Source of the DNA: Schizochytrium sp. CCTCC M209059
Taxonomy: Eukaryota > Sar > Bigyra > Thraustochytrida > Thraustochytriidae
Assembly: GCA_000818945.1 (NCBI GenBank)
Contig: KN805412.1
Span: 193,091 to 257,090 of the forward strand
Reading direction: 5' to 3'
Length of the DNA stretch: 64,000 bases
Each line of letters begins with the position of its first letter. Position 1 is the stretch's first letter. Of the stretch, positions 61,443 through 64,000 are shown piece after piece. The notes under the pieces were generated by a model that was given only the letters and a program-made list of their open reading frames with translations, had not been told where the DNA came from and ran no database searches. A program made the position numbers and the translations under genes.

Positions 61443-62347
61443 GGCGCTAACCGCGTCGACGTCGGTCTCCGAAGACAGCTCACTCCCGTGAGCCGCTGCC
61501 TTTACTCGCGTTTTGGTTGGCGCTGCGGCGCACCATATCCTCGCACAGCCTCTTTCCACAGCTCCAGACTGATCGAAACTAGTTCCCGCGACTATATGCT
61601 CTGCTTGCGTCTGGCTGACTTGCTGCCAGACTGACTGTGACTGACTGTGCTGATCGAATGAGGCGAGTTCCTTCCTCCGTGGTCTTGGCTCTCCATCGTT
61701 GCCGAGGTGCATCGGAAGGCAAGGCCGTCGAGGAGCACGCACGTCGGAGCGTGCCGCGGGAGCAAGAGCCGCAGCCAGGCGCTTCCGCTTAAGCCGCCTT
61801 CGCCAGTCCAGTCTCGGCGTGAGTGCCAACGAGGATCCAACTTCGAGTTAGGCCAGGCCTAGGCCTAGTTATGTATCAATGACTCGGAATGATGAACCGC
61901 TGTGTATGTTGAGAGAGAGAGAGAGAGAGCAAAACCGAATTCTCTCTTTCTCCGGCTTCGCGACGGTTCTTCGCGACCAGCCCTCTCGCTCGCGTGCGCG
62001 CGCGCTCCTTCGAGGAGAAACGGACGGACGACCGCGCCCCGCCGAGGACGCCCGCGCCCGCCCGCCCGCCCGCTCGCCCGCCCGCGCCTGGCCACGCCTG
62101 GCCCCGCGCGAAAAGCGCTGAGGCAAAGGTGAGCGACCTGGCACGACTCCGCCCGACGGGGGGTCGCGCTGCAGCGGACGGCCTGACACACGGCGCGCAG
62201 CTCGCCTGCGTCGACCTCGCGCGGCACAGAGCGGCACTCGGGGCCTTTGCGTGCGTGCGTGCGTGCGTGCTAGCGTGCTAGCGTGCAAGTGCGCGTCGCG
62301 GCGGTGGAGCGTAGAAGCGACTGACGGACGCTCTTGAGCGAGCAAAA
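61443..62347. promoter_or_regulatory. Divergent interval with (GA)n and GTGC repeats
   Basis: This holds a TAGGCCTA palindrome (61860), a (GA)n tract (61911-61930), a CCCGCC-rich region (62040-62095) and GTGC repeats (62250-62285) just before the Rab ATG. No gene is seen. Confidence 0.55.
61860..61867. promoter_or_regulatory. TAGGCCTA palindrome
   Basis: A perfect 8-bp palindrome within AGGCCTAGGCCTAG, 418 bp from the SR start and about 480 bp from the Rab start. Confidence 0.4.
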
Positions 62348-62932
62348 ATGTCGGGAAAGACGCACCACTCGAAGCTCGTCCTCTTGGGGGACACCGCCGT
62401 GGGCAAGTCGTGCCTGGTCGTGCGGTTCGTGCGCGACGAGTTTTTCGAGTTCCAGGAGCCGACCATTGGCGCAGCCTTTTTGACGCAAACAGTGACGCTC
62501 GACGATGCAACTGTGAAGTTTGAGATCTGGGACACGGCCGGCCAGGAGCGGTACCGAAGCCTCGCGCCAATGTACTATCGCGGTGCCTCGGCCGCGGTCG
62601 TAGTGTACGACATAACAAACCGCGAGTCTTATGATGGTGCAAAGTCATGGATCACCGAGCTGCAGCGTCGCGGAGACCCCAATGTGATTCTGGCACTCGC
62701 AGGCAACAAGGTCGACAACGAAGAGCAGCGACAGGTTCCCAAAGAGGAGGTTCAAGAGTACGCCAACGAGAACGGAATTGTCTTTTTCGAGACTTCAGCC
62801 AAGACGGCACAAAACGTGCGGGAGCTCTTTGTAGAAATTGCCAACAAGCTTCCCAAGACTGAGCAGGCCGACGAAGCGTCCGCCTTCCCCGTCACGGATG
62901 ACGTCAGTGAAGAGAAGCGCGGCTGCTGCTAA
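62348..62932 (+). CDS. Rab5-family small GTPase
   Basis: A regulator of early-endosome fusion. The 194 residues contain the P-loop GDTAVGKS (14-21), switch II WDTAGQE with Gln66 (61-67), the Rab5 hallmark YRSLAPMYYRGA (69-80), NKVD (120-123) and ETSAK. The protein ends in CC, so it should be doubly prenylated. AAF in switch I and the YYRGA run place it with Rab5/Rab22. Ypt51-like plant Rab5 is also compatible. Confidence 0.95.
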   Translation: MSGKTHHSKLVLLGDTAVGKSCLVVRFVRDEFFEFQEPTIGAAFLTQTVTLDDATVKFEIWDTAGQERYRSLAPMYYRGASAAVVVYDITNRESYDGAKSWITELQRRGDPNVILALAGNKVDNEEQRQVPKEEVQEYANENGIVFFETSAKTAQNVRELFVEIANKLPKTEQADEASAFPVTDDVSEEKRGCC

Positions 62933-63566
62933 TGCGCGTCTTCATTCTTTGGATCTTTGCGCCAACCTCAGTCCTTTATTCTTTTCCACACCTTTCCATT
63001 TGATCCTCGTGCTTTTCGAGTTGACCAAGGTTATTCGCTCTGTAGAAACCAAACTACTGGTAGGAAGGTATATTTTACCATAGTTTTGCGCTTACGTTTT
63101 TATTGCCCCCTTCCCCGCCTATTTTGACGCCGATCTCACGGATGATTTGCGAATTGATTGTAAAAAGAAATCTTGCTGCGGAGACATCAAACAGAACGAG
63201 ACAAGGACGTACAAAGCACTTTGTTGACGTCGCTGTCCCTCGACCTGCACTTTTTTCTTCGCTTTTCTCCAACTTCCTCTTTTCATCTTTTCCAAGTCGC
63301 TTTCACGATGCAGGACTGCGTTTCACGCGGCATGATGATCAGCGACTTGAAGTCAAGTCGAACTGAGAATTATGTCCGCGGCGTTCGTCAATTCATTTCC
63401 CAATGCTGATGGACATCTGCTTCGCTTCTGCCGCGGATCTTCATTTCGCTTTTTCGAGATCTCAAGTGGTAGGGATTTTTTCTCTTCTACCACTGCCCCC
63501 CTCCCCATGCCTCTAAAATACAATCTTTTGAATACGTGGAAACTGAGTTGAAGGCCTGGCCGGTTG
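62933..63566. other. Convergent spacer
   Basis: A 3'-3' spacer with several short frames, none protein-like. No RNA gene is recognised. Confidence 0.5.
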
Positions 63567-64000
63567 CTACACAAGATTAAGGTTCCTCCAATCCGAGGTA
63601 GAATCGTGCATAAAGTCGTCCATATCAAAAACGATGTCTTGGCGGCCCTCTTTGAGGAGCTTGGTAAACTCTTTGGTGTTATCGAGCTCAGTCTTCCACT
63701 TACTGGATGAAGAAAAGCCATCACCACTGCTCTTGAGTGTCATGATGTCCAAGGCGGTCGTGCTTTCGTCGCTCAGGTTTTTGTTTAGGACTCGCACAAG
63801 GCACATTCCCTGGGTGCCCGAGATGGTCTGCAACTTCTTGAAGACGGCAAGGGTAGGCTTGGGTACAGTGTCGACGTTGCCGCGAGAGGTCGCATAGTAC
63901 CAGCCGACGATTTTAGAGCCCTCGGGGGTCTGTTCGCTCTTGCAGTACTCCTCCACGAACGCAGTGCCGATTTCGACAATGGGACCCATCATGGGCGCAT
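63567..64000 (-). CDS. ER membrane complex subunit 8/9, 5' end outside the window
   Basis: A subunit of the EMC insertase. The readable 140 or so residues include APMMGPIVEIGTAFVEEYCK near the window edge, where family members have ALAPMxEIxLxQVxAYC. GWYYAT and the ending DDFMHDSTSDWRNLNL correspond to the GYYQA and HLDDxxxDW elements of EMC8/9. The frame continues past 64000, so the true start and the conserved N-terminal strand lie outside. EMC8 and EMC9 cannot be told apart here. Confidence 0.85.
   Translation of the reverse strand, partial: APMMGPIVEIGTAFVEEYCKSEQTPEGSKIVGWYYATSRGNVDTVPKPTLAVFKKLQTISGTQGMCLVRVLNKNLSDESTTALDIMTLKSSGDGFSSSSKWKTELDNTKEFTKLLKEGRQDIVFDMDDFMHDSTSDWRNLNLV

Noticed and set aside
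60597..61634. 345-codon plus-strand frame with long hydrophobic valine/alanine runs
   Set aside because: It looks like a membrane protein but is the exact antisense of the Arg/Asp-rich SR gene; GAC/CGC codons read in reverse give Val/Ala/Ile.

Overview
This window is nuclear DNA from a free-living microbial eukaryote. It holds 27 protein-coding genes, none bacterial in organisation. They include a 40S ribosomal protein, an RFC-like clamp loader (CTF18), a Rab5-type GTPase, SNARE motifs, an EMC8/9 subunit, a ciliary-type tubulin polyglutamylase (TTLL9) and a SAGA/ING-type chromatin reader. Genes are almost intron-free. I could define only three introns (153, 213 and 193 bp), all GT-AG and each confirmed by the homology restored across the junction. 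Intergenic DNA is full of tetra-, penta- and hexanucleotide repeats. The GC-rich, intron-poor, repeat-rich style and the domain-fusion repertoire fit a stramenopile such as a thraustochytrid; that placement is inference. There is one assembly gap (18778-19151). Many long open frames here begin at GTG or TTG; I moved those starts to the first in-frame ATG.

Layout. 1-12.3 kb: PlsB/GNPAT-like acyltransferase, a putative myristoylated repeat protein, TTLL9, an ABHD-type hydrolase, a divergent mitochondrial-carrier protein, and an ING-SGF29 fusion. 12.3-30 kb: a PH-domain protein, a reduced flavoprotein-like gene, an H15-SWIB chromatin protein, a membrane-anchored aspartic protease, a two-helix membrane protein, and a large protein carrying two SNARE motifs around a dysferlin-type domain. 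30-45 kb: MOCS1A/MoaA, phosphoglycerate mutase, CTF18, a small membrane protein with an RDSK minisatellite, a pseudo-receiver/TPR/EF-hand/double cyclic-nucleotide-binding protein, and eS24. 45-64 kb: an RCC1-permease fusion, an RMD1/DUF155 protein, UPRT, a membrane J-protein, YIPF6, a TPR-methyltransferase fusion, an SR splicing factor, a Rab5-like GTPase and the 3' part of EMC8/9.

Orientation alternates: among 26 neighbouring pairs, 10 are convergent, 9 divergent and 7 tandem. The genes do not form one pathway. The strongest themes are (i) unusual fusions, above all a syntaxin-17-like plus dysferlin plus SNAP-29-like protein and an ING plus SGF29 protein; (ii) tandem duplication of the 3' end of three different genes into their own downstream flank, at three different ages; (iii) a TAGGCCTA palindrome that I found only in divergent promoter intervals.
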